A stretch of DNA of 64,000 nucleotides from Incurvaria masculella (Eukaryota > Arthropoda > Insecta > Lepidoptera > Incurvariidae): the NCBI GenBank assembly GCA_946894095.1, contig OX335651.1, forward strand, positions 332,501 through 396,500, given 5' to 3'. The notes below the pieces were generated by a model. The model worked only from the letters and a program-made list of their open reading frames with translations. It was not told the origin of the DNA and searched no databases. Each line of letters opens with the position of its first letter. Within the stretch, counting starts at the first letter, position 1. Both the position numbers and the translations under genes were made by a program. This document shows, one piece after another, positions 22,313 through 35,283 of this stretch.

Positions 22313-24864
22313 AGCCTGCGTAATTGAACGAGTTTATCAAAGAAGAGTAGACGAACATCGAACGCATGTGGAGTAGTTTGAGAGATACAATAGTAAAAAT
22401 TGCTAGCAAGGTGTGCGGTACGAAGAAGTGTAAAGGAAGAGTACGAGGCGATGCTTGGTGGGACCACGGGTGGGACAATGAAGTTGAAACCAAAGATTAT
22501 GTAAACGCTTCGCTTTAAGAGACGGGACTCCCATACAAAGTTTTGAAACATGAACCTTCAAAATATCAGTGCCAACATAACGGAAAATTTACCATCATGG
22601 CGCTGCTGCCAATATTATTATCGTTTTTTTTTGGTAGATTTATCCTTTTGGAAAAGCTAATAATTTTATCCATGAGGCTGCGAGTTTTACCATGCGTCGA
22701 AAGAAAATGCAACACAGTCTTATAATGGGAAAGAAAAGCATCTATGCCACATTCATGCTAGAGTCATTATAAAAAACGTAATAAAGTTCATAGCTACTAT
22801 CCAAGTCAGAAAATCTAAGATTATGGTTGCCAAATTATTATATTATCGTAATTTATGATTATTAATAAAATGGCTTCATATTGTTGTTTAGTGTTTCAGA
22901 TGTTTCATATTCATTAGTGTTTTTTTGTGTTCTTTGGTTTTGATTGGAGTTATATTGAATTCTTTTATCTTCTAGCTGTATTTTATTATTTATTCTTGTG
23001 CCTTTTTGTGTTCCTTGTATTTTATGCATTTTGTGATAGTTGAGTGTTCTTTGCGATATTTTTTGGTGTACTTAGGAGTTCTTTGGAATACTTTTAAGTT
23101 CTTAGGTGTTCTATGTGTTCTAAAGTATTTTACGTGTCATCTGGTATTAATCGATGTTCTTGTATGTTCTAAGGCGTCTTAGGTGATGGTCATTGGGGTT
23201 CTTAGGTATGTTGGGTTCGTTTTACAGAATAGCTATATAGCTAGTTTTTTTAATATTTGCTTCTCGAAGCTTAGGGCGAGTGATGTGATGAATAGCTGCA
23301 TAATATTAGGTGGTTAAATATAAAATTGTCTTTTTATATCGAAATAGTAAACAAAAAAAAGCATAAATTATATACTTAATCAGTAGAAATTTGAACCATT
23401 TCGGAGCACTGTTGCTTTTTTAAATGCGAAGTTAAAACATCTGGGAGCTAAAATTAATGAATACTTTTATTGCGGTTCTGACAGCCTCATCGTAATTTAT
23501 TTATGCAATTCCGTTGCAAGAAGTTGTCTAAGAAACGGAGATCAGTGGGGAGCAACGTCGGCATATGATGGTGGGTGACAGAAAGTTTTCAGTCGTGGCT
23601 CCTATTTCGTGCAGTGTGTGGTCGGACGTTGCCCTGAAGGAGCAGTGGGATATCCCAGTTTCGTTTGTTGAATGGTTTGTGGCTTTTCCTCTACGTTTGC
23701 AATTGTTGGTAATACATATCTGCAGTAATTGATTGCACTCCAGAAGCTATAGTGGATAACACCAGGACTGCAAAACTAAACAAAAACCAGTATCATTTTG
23801 AGTCAACTTTTGCCTGTGTTGGGAGAACTAAAAACCACAACGTCGCCTTGACGACGAGGAAGAAGAAAACTAACAAGGAAAAGCGATGAAGATCGAAAAT
23901 ACTTTTATGAGAGAAAATAAACTATTCAATACAAGAACCACTGTCTCGTTAAACAGCCTGTACACGTAAAAATACACGGTATTTTTTTAAATACATCTTT
24001 GTTTAAAGTGTTTTGTTTAGCTGTACCACCTTACATTTCTTCGGAATTTTCCAAGAATACTTGAATTTTCCAGAATACTTAGTTGAAAAGTTAGAGGGTT
24101 AGTATCAAATCGCATAAGAAGCGCATTCACCAATCATTGATTCACTCTTCTTAGCCCTTGTTAGTGGCACGACTTTCGGAAACAGCAGAAGCCTCGGATT
24201 ATTCTAAGACACAAATGATTCTTGGTTGAAGAAAAACTAAGTCATTAAAATGATTTGAAATTAAATAGCTCTAAGTTCATTATTGATTTATTTAAAAAAA
24301 TAACATAAACCTTTCTTAAGTCAATTTTATTTTATTTTATTTTCTTTAATCTTAATTTTAAAATGAATTTGAAGTACTTAACTAATTAAAATAAATAATT
24401 TTAAATATTAATTTAAAACACATTTCATAAGATAATTGCTAGCTTACATAGGTAGGTAGGTAATCGGTCCTACTGACAGCTGTAGTAGTAAAACTTTGGA
24501 ATGAACAGTTGGAAACTTATTTAGAGTAACATTGTGCCACACATGCACATAAAGAGGTCGCAAAGAAGTTAAGAGTAAAGTAAGAGATAGTAGAGTCAGT
24601 TTTTAGAATCGTAAACCTTCGGGATTCAAATGTTCGAGTCAAATGTTTCGAACAAGAGAGATCGCAACATTTGAATTTTTGGGTGAAAACTATTGTAATT
24701 TATTTCGCGAACCTAGCTTGCGTTTATTCAACGTGTTCTCCAGACCGTTCTACCAATGTAAGTTTGGCAGTAGAATTTAGGTATGAAATCATAATTGTGT
24801 TATATCATTTATGTGGACGAAAAAAAAAAGACCAAAAAAAAACATAATTTATAGACCAGTGAAG
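22313..24864. other. Intergenic between the two P450 genes, no recognised gene
   Basis: AT-rich sequence. 22920-23230 is TTCTTxGGTGTTCT-like low-complexity DNA. No third P450 exon is present: I looked for haem-loop, K-helix and exon-3 phrases on both strands. Confidence 0.55.
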
Positions 24865-24985
24865 TTTCTTTGCGGGTTCTTCTTCACTGGTTGATCGAAT
24901 CCGGGGATCAATCAAATTGTGACATGACTTAGTGTAGTTTTACTACCAGAAGTTAAATAAATAAATGAAATGAAATGAAATGTTA
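24865..24985 (-). repeat. Interspersed repeat E
   Basis: It contains GGGTTCTTCTTCACTGGTTG, AATTGTGACATGACTTAGTG and a (AAATG)n-like tail. The reverse orientation occurs at 63835-63980, with scraps near 33610 and 38700. The superfamily is unknown. Confidence 0.55.
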
Positions 24986-25524
24986 TTATACTTCATCCAG
25001 CTTCTAAGTTTCTGGATTAAGCATGTAGGATTCTCGGTAGGATTCCTAATAGAAAAAACCTTCACCGAAAAAAAAAAACATTTTCAACTATTCTCTGTAT
25101 AAGCACATTTAATATTTCACTAAACAGAAAACGTATGTAATAATGGAAAACTACTAAAACTAGAAACCGTTTTTACCAGTTAGGAAAACAGTTATGGAAC
25201 TCTGTTTAAAAAACAATTAAAAGATACAATGACATTTCATGATTAAAGTTAGCTATTTTTACTCAGAGTAACTTATTTACTTAGTTGGCTCTATTTTAAC
25301 GTTGCAAGACGTTGTTATTATCGGAAATTGAGTAAGATTCACTGTTTTTTTTTGCAGTGTACCTCTCTACGTACACCCCAACGTGCCAGAGAATAGACTC
25401 GGAGGAATTGTTTTTAGATTTGTCGAGATGCTCAACACAATATTTAAGAAAACTAAAGTTTTAAATAACTTGACAAGTACACTGGCTATATTATGGCTTA
25501 TTTGCTTTATGCATGACGGCTCAT

Positions 25525-28500
25525 TCACAACCTCGGCGTAGCTCTGACCCAGAAGTCGGGGAGGGTGGTGATGATGCCGGGTATGCGGCGCGAGGCTCTC
25601 CGTAGCGGCGCGCCGTCCGCCGTGGACACGCTGAAGGCCTGCATGAAGCCAGCGAACACCTGGAACAGGGTCTGCCGGGCGTACGTCTCGCCGGCGCAGA
25701 GCCGCCTCCCTGCGTGACATCAGAACCAATTGTTTTCAAAGTTTTGGATTATTCTGGAGCGAGCAAGAAGAACAATGACATGGCTGATACGAAAGAGCAT
25801 CAATAAATGCACCCCGTAAGTCGATCCAGCATCGACAGTTTAATAATTGTCATAAATAGTTAATTCATTGCGGAGATAATCCGCGTACCTATATTCCATT
25901 TCACTGTGCATTTCACTCTGAATACGACTGTTTGTCAATAGACGAGCCATGCTCTCTCGCGAGCTTTCTGATGAAACTGCTCCTTACCAGCGCCAAACGG
26001 CAGAGACATATCTTTGCTGAGGACGAGCTTTCCGTTCTCTATGAACCGCTCCGGTCGGAAGTTCTCGGGGTCTCCCCACAGCTCCTTGCTCATGTGAAGG
26101 GCGACATAATTGGCTGCTACGAAGGTACCCTGCAATCGAAATTAATACGCGCTTGTTTTGCATGGCACAGGTCTGGTCAGTATGGATCTCAGATCATAAA
26201 AGTAATTCGTAGAACTCCTCAAGGCAACATTTTGCTTCCTCTATTTTACTCCTTCTACATGGTTGATTTGCTTTCTAGTTACTTCGGTCTGAAGAGTAAT
26301 GAATATTTTCATATAGTTACATAGAAAATGGAGACTAATTCGAGGTGCATTTGTGTCGAATTGACGTCAACCTTAAAACAAAACGGGAATTCTATCTGTT
26401 GGCTGTGTAACGACATAAAAATCGTTACTGTACGTACATATATAATCCATACTAATATTATAAATACGAAAGTAAGTCTGTATGTCTGTTGCCTTTTCAG
26501 GCCTAAAGCGTTTGTGTGGGGAACTCAAATAATATACAGGCAGTAATTCAGCCCGACATTAGTCCAAAACACATTGCATAGCTCAGACGGCAGCTAGTAA
26601 TATATATAAACAATATTGTTAATAGCAGCAAACTACTGTGGCGCCATCTACTTGGACGCACTGCTGTCCAAAGTACGCGGGCAGAGAAAATATGGCTGTT
26701 ACAAAATTTCAAACAAATATTTTCGTTGAATATATTAAAAGTTGACCCCACTTTTTGAAAATCTATGTTGTGGCTTACCTCAGGGATGTCGTATCCGTTA
26801 AAGTGCACGTCCTTGACGGCGCGGTGGGGGAAGCCCAGAGGTAGGATGGTTTCAAATCGCATCATCTCTCGCAGGCACGCTTCTGTGTATGGCATGCTGC
26901 AACCAAAAGTAATGGAAGGTCACTTTAACCGTTTGGAAACGTGGCAAATCAAATATTGACTATATTTACGATCAATTATGTATTTTTAAGAGGCCTCAAC
27001 TTGCTATTATACGCATACAGAAAATAACACACGTGTATTCCCATTGAGTAAATTAACTTAATGTGTATTTCTTTCAATTTAATTTCACATGGCTGAATCT
27101 TTTGTGTGGGTTCCAGCACGTTCAAAATAATACAAGTGGGCCCACTACATTTCGTCCCCGTAAATGTCGTTAAAGCTGTTACTATATGGTATGCTTTATA
27201 AGGCTTGCAACACTGCTGTCTATTGCTATTAATATATTTAAGAACATGGCAACAATTCGCTTCTCTATTCCGTTCCTTCTGTCATCTGTCAAAGTTTACG
27301 CTTGTAGGTTTTTCTCTCCAATGTACGTACATGTAATCAATGTTTTATTCGCCCATCCATGGGGTATTGTTGTGTTTTATTGTACAATAAAATAACGTGC
27401 TATATTTCGTCCAACGCTCCGTGTTTATTTTGCTCGCCCCGACAATCGTCACTTGTCTTACCTGATTGTGCACACGCTCTGCTAATAAAAGCGACTAGGT
27501 AATTCGTCGTTCGTGGTTCAGTTAGCACTATTACTTATTCTGTGGTTTAGTTTCCACGTAAAATTGCCGATTTTTTTCACCTGAAAGTTACCATGGTAAA
27601 ATTAACTCGCCGAGTGAATACAAGTTGAACCGGCAAGAGAGTGATTGAATCTGACGTTTAGTTGCATTTTGTAACGTGCTAACCTTAAATGAAAGTGCTA
27701 ACTGTCAAACGAAATGTTATTCGGCCAAGTAAATTGTTTACCAGTTGGCATTGTACGAAATGCAGCTAAACGTCATATTCAATTACTTTTTCGCTTATTC
27801 ACCTGGCGCGTTATTTACCATGCAATAATTTAGCCGTGCAATATCTGGAATGCCCTGGCATGCAACCCAATTCCTAATGATCTGTGTTATGCTAATGCCA
27901 TGACAGTAGGTCGATGTGTCGATGTTATAAAAAAATATATAGGTATGAAGAATATAGTACTGGGAATAGCTGCATGCCTTGCCGATGGAACAATGTCACC
28001 GGTTCAGTGATCAGCGACGAAGCGACAAACACTCACTTCTGTCGGTCGTCGATGGTGGGAAGCCTGTCTTTGCCGACGACGCGGTCGATCTCCTCGTGCA
28101 GCTTATCCTGGATGGAGGGACACAGCAGGATCTGCTCTATCAGCATCGTCAGCAATTGCGAGTTGGTGGTGGCGGCTGGTAACGTATAGTCCATACACGT
28201 CAGGATTAACTGCTCCACTGGAAAACCAATTACATTCCCGCCCGGCTATAAGACTTGTAAAAAAACTAACATTCTTTCTTTAAAGTTCACTCGCTCTAAA
28301 GGTCACACATACAGCTGCATAAATTCCGCACTTAAATCTATATAACTCCATCGAGCACATGGAATAAGGGTTTTAGCTCCAATATGGACATTCAATGAAT
28401 TAAAGAAAATAATCTTTTATTAGCTGGATAGAATAAGTTCAGCCAAACCATCATATTACTACTTCTGCATTATGTATCCTTTTCCATAATTCTTGTTACT

Positions 28501-31500
28501 TATATTCTATCTCCTACGATCTATTGTACCAACCTGAGAAGGACGAGCTGCCATTCTCTCGGATTTCTTGTTTCATTCTTCTAAGGTACATGTCAATGAA
28601 GTGGCGGTCGTGTGAATCGTCGTGTGTCTCCACTGTTTGGTTGATGAGGTTCTGAAATGATAGTTATTAACCAATCAAACGGTTACCACTCAACTATGTG
28701 TACTTATGATAATGAAATCCACATTTCAGTATTTACTATACATTGAGGAATCCTTTGTTTACTATACTATTTCATCTCTTTCACATTGAAGTTTCGTGCC
28801 ATGCCAGGACCTTCCTTATGATGCAACCTGCTGTTCTCTTTCAAATCTTAAGTCTTGTCTCTGTTTGGTTTAATATTTTCATGGCTACCATGCTATCTAT
28901 TTACACATTGTATCTGGTTTCAACGTTTCACAAGTCTACGCGCTCACTTGGAACTCTTGCATTCCAGCGTCCCGCTCTCACCACCCCTAATTCGGTAAGG
29001 TTAGGTTGATCCCAACACATTGCCACAATTTGTTAAAGACGCTGTACTAGGTAAGTTTTTAATTAGCAAAAACACTATTGACCTAATGTACAATGGAATC
29101 GGTGTATTTGCATGTCATATGTACCTCGTAAAAATCTAGAAATTCCTGATTCCCCTTGCACAGGTTATTGTATCCGCTGAGATTCGGGGCGACGTCCTTA
29201 AGCCAGGGCGTGTAGCAGAGCGCTCGTCCACAGTCGTCTGAATTTCGTGCAAATAAGACGGCACCCTTGGCCAGTTTGTACAGAGCATCATAATCTTTTC
29301 GATCCACGGATTTCTGGGTGAATACTGATACTATGCCGTTGATGAATGGTGGCGCGAAGTAGTGAGGAAGGCTAATCAAGTCGCCTTTCACAAGTTCCTG
29401 GAAATATAAATCCATCGTGATTGGGTTTTCATTCATTTATTTCGATTGGGATATTGCGTAGAGCAATGAAATGTGAGTATATTTTTAAACGACTTCAAAA
29501 AAGGAGGAGGTTCTCAATTCGTCTGTATGTTTTTTTTTATTTCCAATTAATATCTTATGAATTTGAGTTTTAGCGACATCAACATTTGAAGCATTGCAAT
29601 CAGATTTTGAAAATATTCTGAAAAAGTATTGTATTGTATTGTATATGGTATCGGTAAAACTCAAATTAATGAGATAACGGTAATGTCGTATCCATTGATT
29701 ACAAAAAAAATATCAATTTATTATCTTTTTTGTTATTTAACCAGGGATTGGCCTCTCTGGTAGTAAAGAGTTGTCAGCATTTTTGCATGTGTTAATTAGT
29801 AATAATTTTCAATGTTGTATTATTAATATTTACAAACTTTGAAATGAGCGTAAGGAACCTGAAGTTGGAAGTGGTTGTAGACAATTCTTGTTGATATGAA
29901 GAAGAATATTTTCTTGGAGGCAGAAGTATATATTATATTATGGGGGTGTTTTATCATACGGAGAGCATGAAACTAATGTTTCATATTTCATATCTCAAAT
30001 TATTTATTCAGTGGAGCATTTTTTTTCAAGTTTACAATATTACATTGTTACTACTTAATGCTATAGAATACGTCATATTTGGTTTTCATTATGGTTTGTG
30101 CTCGATGTATCCGTCTCCTAATTCGCGCTCACACTTGGATTTGTATAAAACGAGGAGTCTGGTTGGGCGTATCTGTATCGCACACGGCACATTCTTATTG
30201 ATTCTGGACCTACGCTCCATAGGTTTGCCGGAGTTTCGGTTTTAAAATGTACAAATATCTGGCTTAGCAGATTTCGGGAGAGTTAGGACATTATGTGGAT
30301 AGTTATTGAAGACCTATTTCTTCTTCTTTAACACGGTTTCTTTAGCTAGGACGTAAACCTTTTCGTTTACAGGGATGCCTCTATGTGATGGGACCCAGGC
30401 AAAGATTATTGTGTAGCGAAAGCGACGTAGTTTATCTTCTCTTTTGAAAACTGGTCAGGGCTGGTAATTTTAGGATTGAAGGGTATTTGAGAAGCTCCGG
30501 GAGTCCGATTATAGATTTTGTGTTCGTCGCACTTGTCTCATGTTCTACGTAGTTATTTATGCATAACTGAAATGCATATTGATTTAGTCTAACGAGATCG
30601 GATATGTTGGGATGGTTACTGTGGCGATGAGGTACCTTTTCGATGGGATACTTGGGTCCGTTGAGCCTGAGGTCGATCATCTCCTGAATGTCGTGTTGTG
30701 TGACGGACTCGAGCGTGTCGGAGCGCCGCCCGAAGCCGAAGTCGCGCATGTAGCGCAGCGAGAACCGCCGCTGCACGTGCCAGTGGTCACCGTCCGTGAA
30801 GAAGATCCCTGTCGCGACAGTCACTATTTACCCGCAAACGGCATCAGCCTAGACGCCACACCTCGCGCCACACGTTGGACTTGACTCACGTACGTTTTTC
30901 TTGCAAATGCCAAAGGCGTTGAGGGTGATTCGCTCCGTACATGAGACAATGGCTTTTACACCGGAAAATACCTGTATACTAATCCTACTAACATTTATTG
31001 TATGTTTGGGTGTTTGTTATTCAATTACACAAAAAGTCTGAACGGATTAGGCGGATTATATAGACAGTTTATTGCCTGGATTAACATACAGGAAACTTAT
31101 CCCGGAAAATATTAGGTCCCTGTGGGATTATCAAACAAGTCCGACTCGGACTCGCACACAAAGGGTTCCGTACCATCGTAAAACAATTAATACAAAAAAA
31201 TCACGTTTTTTGTATAGGGGCCCCCTTTAATTTTAATTAATCTTACCTATTTGTTGCTATAGCGGCAAAATAAATACACACTCTGTAAAAATTTCAGCTG
31301 TCTATATGTTACGGTTACTGAGATACAGCCCTGTGACGGACGGACGGACGGACGGACGGACGGACGGACGGACGGACGGATGGACAGCGGAGGCTTAGTA
31401 ATAGGGTTCCGTTTTCACCCTAAAAAACGAAATACCAGAGATATCAATCTGAAATTTGGTATATGTGTCTTATAGATCCTATCCTACTAATATAATAAAT

Positions 31501-34500
31501 GTGAAAGTATGTATACTTGGATGTTTGTTACTCAATCACGTAAAAATGTCTGGACGGATTTGGATGATATTTGGCACAAAGGTAATTTATTACGTAGTCT
31601 CACACATAGGATATTTTTTTCTGGAATAATGTTAGGTCGCGTCGCGAGTCTCTGCGTAGTGGACACTGTTTATCCCATAAACATAAAATAATATGTCGGA
31701 AAACAGTGAAAATCTACTGTCATGGTATTAGCCCAACACACCACATGGGTGCCACGCCAGGACAACCTTATATTGCATTATATTGCACAGCCGCAATCAA
31801 CTGGGTGGAAAAAAATTATTGCAGCTCTTTATTTCTTAATCATATTCAAGCCAATTCGATGTTACCGTTCCGGGTGGGATTCACCCTATCACATAGTCAG
31901 TAAGGAAACTCCTACAGTTTCACGTGGAATCGTAACTTATATATCACGTAAAAATACTTAGAAGAAAATAAATATTAAAGAATTCTACTAAGTAGACAGA
32001 TAAAGTGCGTAAAACGTATTTTGACACCAGCCCTGCATTAGTGCTCGTGCGAGACTGGTCTGTCAATTAGGTATAGACGAGCTCTACAAGTAGAGGTTTA
32101 TGTTAAACATTTTTAAAATAATTAATTGTAATATCTCGGAATGCACTGAAAGGAGTTTGTTGAATTTTCAGGATGAACGCCAATCCACTATCCTTGTTTT
32201 AAAAAAATGATACGGGCTCTTTCACACCCTGTATACAAATAAACATTCATTTGTTTGTTTGTCCTTTATGCGCCAATTATTCAGCCAATTATTTGATTGA
32301 GATGAAACTTTGACAAGTTGTTGTGCGCACCCCTACGAAGAATCATCCAAAACGGCAATGACTCGAGCGGAGCCGGCTACCTTAGCTGGTTACCTCTATC
32401 AGTCGTATTCAGAGAGAACCTGTCAAAACGTAGTACGAGAAAAGCACCGGACTAACCAAACAAAAACCGCTCATCTCCCTACAAAAGGGGAAAGAAGATC
32501 ACGCCTATATTTCTTGTCAGAGATCCAAATAGCTTTGCTCAAAATAGCTTTATTTGATCGAACTAGATGTCTGATGACCATTGGCATTGTAAAATTGTGT
32601 TTGGATTCTAAATTATAAGGTCCGAAAGTTTGAATTTTTTGCGCGTTTTATACAATAACTTTGGAGGTGGATTACGCAATGATAAAGTAAGAACATCTTA
32701 AAAAGATTAATCATCAGACATAGCTTATTTAATCAAGATTTATAATCTATTTGGTTTTTGTTAGATTTTTTACTACAGCGGTCGTGGTTTACTTGTAGCT
32801 ATAAGTCGTTTTGAAATTAAAATTTTCGTAAATCTTACCAAATCTAACACTTGTCTTTATTGTGGACATGTTGCATCTTCCTCATCACGGAACCTGTCTT
32901 ATTCCTTGAAACATAGAAGGTCCCAGAGCGCAACAGCACGGTTTTGTACCGTGCCCGCGAATGAGTTAGGCCCGCCGGGTTGGGCCACCTTAAAGTTAGT
33001 CCGTCCACTCTGAATACGGCTGCATACTCACCTAATCTCTTGAACCAAGCGCGCAGTCTACCCAAGATGATGTCCAACCTCCCGTCAAACAACTCGTTGC
33101 GGAGCATCTCCTTGATCATGTCGGGGTCGTTGATGACGACGGTGGGCACGGGGCCCAGGTACAGCCCGACCAGCTTGGTCTTGTAGTAGCGACCGAGCTT
33201 CAGGAAGGCGGAGGAGAGATTGCTCCATTCGAGCGCGAGGACGATCCAGTAGGCGCCGTACACCGGGAGACTCGGCGGACCTGGGAAAGCATTATTATAT
33301 AAAACCGGCCAAGTGCGAGTCGGGCTCGCACACGAAGGGTTCCGTACCATCGTACAAGATGTAACACAAAAAAATCACGTTTTTTGTATGGGGCCCCCCT
33401 TTAATTATTATTATATTTTTATTTTACCTATTTGTTGTTATAGCGGCAAAATAAATACATACTCTGTGAAAGTTTCTGCTGCCTACCTATTACGGTTCAT
33501 GAGATACAGCCCTGTGACAGACGGACGGACGGACGGACAGCGGAGGCTTAGTAATAGGGTTCCGTTTTCACCATTGGGTACGGAACCCTAATAACAAGGA
33601 CCGGAACGATCCGATTGTGACAAGTTTGACTACCAAAAGTTAAAATTAATGGAATTGGAACGGAATAACAAGGTTACTACTGAAGTAAATATACTTTTTA
33701 GGGTTCCGTACCCAAAGGGTGAAAACGGAACCCTATTACTAAGCCTCCGCTGTCCGTCCGTCCGTCCGTCCGTCTGTCCGTCTGTCACAGGGCTGTATCT
33801 CAGTAACCGTAATAGGTAGACAGCTGAAATTTTCACAGAGTGTGTATTTATTTTGCCGCTATAACAACAAATAGGTAAGATTAAAAAATAATTAAAATTA
33901 AAGGGGGCTCCCATACAAAAAACGTGATTTTTTTGTTTTTTTTTCTACGATGGTACGGAACCCTTCGTGTGCGAGTCCGACTCGCACTTGGCCGGTTTTT
34001 TCTCATGCAGCGGATATATAGCGCATTCAATCTTTGCAGTCAATGTCCGCAACGCAGATGAAGCGTTAAATAAATTTATCTAGGTATAATCTTAAACACC
34101 GTGTTAGTAGGAGGCATTCATTACGGGAGGAGGTACTGTAGGAGAATTTCAAATTATTGGTAAACAGCCGGTGGCGAAACTGGTAGACGCAACACCCTTG
34201 AATGGTATGTTTTACTGTTTCGGATGCAGCCTTGCAGTATATACGTAAAGTTTAATTTGTCATTGCTTCACGGTCGATTGTACATACATGCATATCACAT
34301 TCCTATGAGTAGGAAGTTACAAACTAAACGTATTTAATTCGATTTAGTACATACATGGGTTTCATTTAACCTTGCTGATCTAAAAATGCTTGTTTTTATT
34401 TATTCGTTTGTTTTGGGCTTTGAGTTAGTACGTCTTCGTCTATGCACTTTTAATAACGCATCCTCGAACGCATCCTTATTTCACGGCATTTTTATGCCAG

Positions 34501-35242
34501 CTATTAATAATGTATGTAGGTACTTAGCTCATCTAAAGATGCTGCTGTGATAACTAAAGGAGCCTGGATAATGAAATATCCACCCGAGAATAATTTTAGA
34601 GACAAATTATCTCGTAAAATTTTACCCAAACCAGGGGATTTTTTTTATCAAATTTTGTTTTCTTGTAAAAAAACCAGCCAAGTGCGAGTCGGACTCGCAC
34701 ACGAAGGGTTCCGTATCATCGTACAAGATTTAACACCAAAAAATCACGTTGTGAACATAAATACACAGTCTGTTTTTAGCTACCTACCTGTTACGTGTGC
34801 TGTTCCGGTTCATACGATACAGCCCTGTGACAGACGGACGGACGGACACCGGACGCTTAGTAATAGGGTTCCGTTGGCACCCTTTAGGTACGGAACCCTA
34901 AAAAGATCCATCACAAGTCTGCCCAAACATTTAATATTTCGGCCTTTTATATTTTTTGGTATACTATTGTTCTTTTTGTTTATTCTTGTAAGTAGACATT
35001 TATTGAGATTTTTTCCCAAAAAAGTCATCAGCCCGAAACGACATCGACCCGAGCGGAGCCAGGTACCTCAACTAGTTGTTAATATAGAATATATTTTACT
35101 AGGAATACTAGTAAATCTGCACCTAAAACCAAAATCCGAAACACTTACCCGGTGGAAAGTTATTGGGCTTACTGTACGCATTTTTAATGAAATGATTTAA
35201 AATTATAATTAGAATCACAGAGGCTAGGCAGAACGTTAACAT
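25525..35242 (-). CDS. Cytochrome P450, CYP2 clan, CYP304-like (copy A)
   Basis: Paralog of the gene at 9111-21650 and transcribed in the same direction. Nine minus-strand exons: 35149-35242 (ATG), 33032-33280, 30636-30808, 29125-29397, 28534-28651, 28037-28217, 26779-26896, 25988-26129 and 25525-25709 (stop TGA 25525-25527). They sum to 1533 nt, or 510 residues. Every exon equals its counterpart in copy B in length and phase. Motifs: membrane anchor 1-20, PPGPP 30-34, C-helix W124..R128, K-helix E373-R376, FRPERF 426-431, haem Cys454 in [11 protein letters not shown]. By the family it should be an ER monooxygenase; the substrate is not inferable. Exon 3 encodes the same residues in both copies, while exons 1, 2 and the first third of exon 6 differ most. 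Introns carry many MITEs. The subfamily is a guess. Confidence 0.95.
26446..26600 (+). mobile_element. Short Helitron-like repeat
   Basis: It starts near TCCATACTAATATTATAAAT and ends near CGGCAGCTAGTAA. TC..CTAGT-type ends with the ACTAATATTATAAAT lead are typical of small lepidopteran Helitrons. It is in intron 7 of P450 copy A and heavily shortened. Confidence 0.45.
29398..30635. other. Intron 3 of P450 copy A, no recognised feature
   Basis: About 1.2 kb of AT-rich DNA. The open frame at 29940-30245 has no domain. Near 29490 is GACTTCAAAAAAGGAGGAGG, a phrase I associate with lepidopteran interspersed repeats. No exon signal is seen. Confidence 0.4.
31137..31425 (+). mobile_element. (GTCY)n MITE with the longest GACG array
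   Basis: It carries CTCGCACACAAAGGGTTCCG, ATCACGTTTTTTGTA, TATAGCGGCAAAATAAAT, CAGCCCTGTGAC, about ten GGAC/GACG units at 31337-31380, and CGGAGGCTTAGTAATAGGG. The far end is truncated before the GGTACGGAACCC box. It is in intron 2 of P450 copy A. Confidence 0.8.
31721..31940 (-). mobile_element. SINE body copy
   Basis: A reverse copy of the shared SINE body: TATTAGCCCAACACACCACA at one end and CAGTTTCACGTGGAATCG at the other. The middle is diverged and no head is visible. It is in intron 2 of P450 copy A. Confidence 0.6.
32465..32993 (-). mobile_element. TTAA-ended MITE, one terminus lost
   Basis: Inverted relative to the copies at 12394 and 14228. The end at 32982-32993 (GGGCCACCTTAA) is intact. 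The opposite end stops at AACCGCTCATCTCCC without the GGTGGCCC terminus. The intact end lies only about 40 bp from the exon 2 splice donor of P450 copy A. Confidence 0.8.
33302..33592 (+). mobile_element. (GTCY)n MITE, full-length
   Basis: All landmarks are in order: AACCGGCCAAGTGCGAGTCG at the left, GGGTTCCGTACCAT, TTATAGCGGCAAAATAAAT, CAGCCCTGTGACAGACGGAC, the GACG run, and GGTACGGAACCCTA at the right. The last box is an inverted copy of the GGTTCCGTACC near the left end. It is in intron 1 of P450 copy A and faces the copy at 33699. Confidence 0.85.
33699..34000 (-). mobile_element. (GTCY)n MITE, full-length, inverted
   Basis: The mirror orientation of the copy at 33302-33592, about 105 bp away. 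It begins TAGGGTTCCGTACCC, has GTCCGTCCGTCC and GTCTGTCC units, and ends CGCACTTGGCCGGTTTTT. It is in intron 1 of P450 copy A. Confidence 0.85.
34668..34904 (+). mobile_element. (GTCY)n MITE, shortened copy
   Basis: It starts CCAGCCAAGTGCGAGTCGG and ends TTTAGGTACGGAACCCTAAA, with a short GACG run at about 34837-34855. Part of the middle, including the TTATAGCGG core, is deleted. It is the third copy in intron 1 of P450 copy A. Confidence 0.8.
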
Positions 35243-35283
35243 TGTAAACGTAGACAAGTTGTTGCGTTGAAGTCCGAAATTAT

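Noticed and set aside
22107..22551. Overlapping 128- and 137-codon minus-strand frames
   Set aside because: Partly antisense to the short RTE tail at 22211-22303; no recognisable protein.
22313..25524. Search for a third P450 copy between the two genes
   Set aside because: No haem-loop, K-helix or exon-3 phrases found on either strand.
31337..31380. GACG array considered as a CRISPR-like or regulatory array
   Set aside because: It is a simple tetranucleotide microsatellite inside a MITE, with no spacers.
34168..34192. Match to the 5' end of a bacterial-type leucine tRNA (GGTGGCGAAACTGGTAGACG)
   Set aside because: Only about 24 bp match; no cloverleaf, anticodon arm or B box follows. Chance or a repeat scrap.
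34547..35200. 217-codon open frame on the + strand
   Set aside because: It runs through a (GTCY)n MITE and the antisense of exon 1 of P450 copy A. No domain is seen and it is explained by those features.
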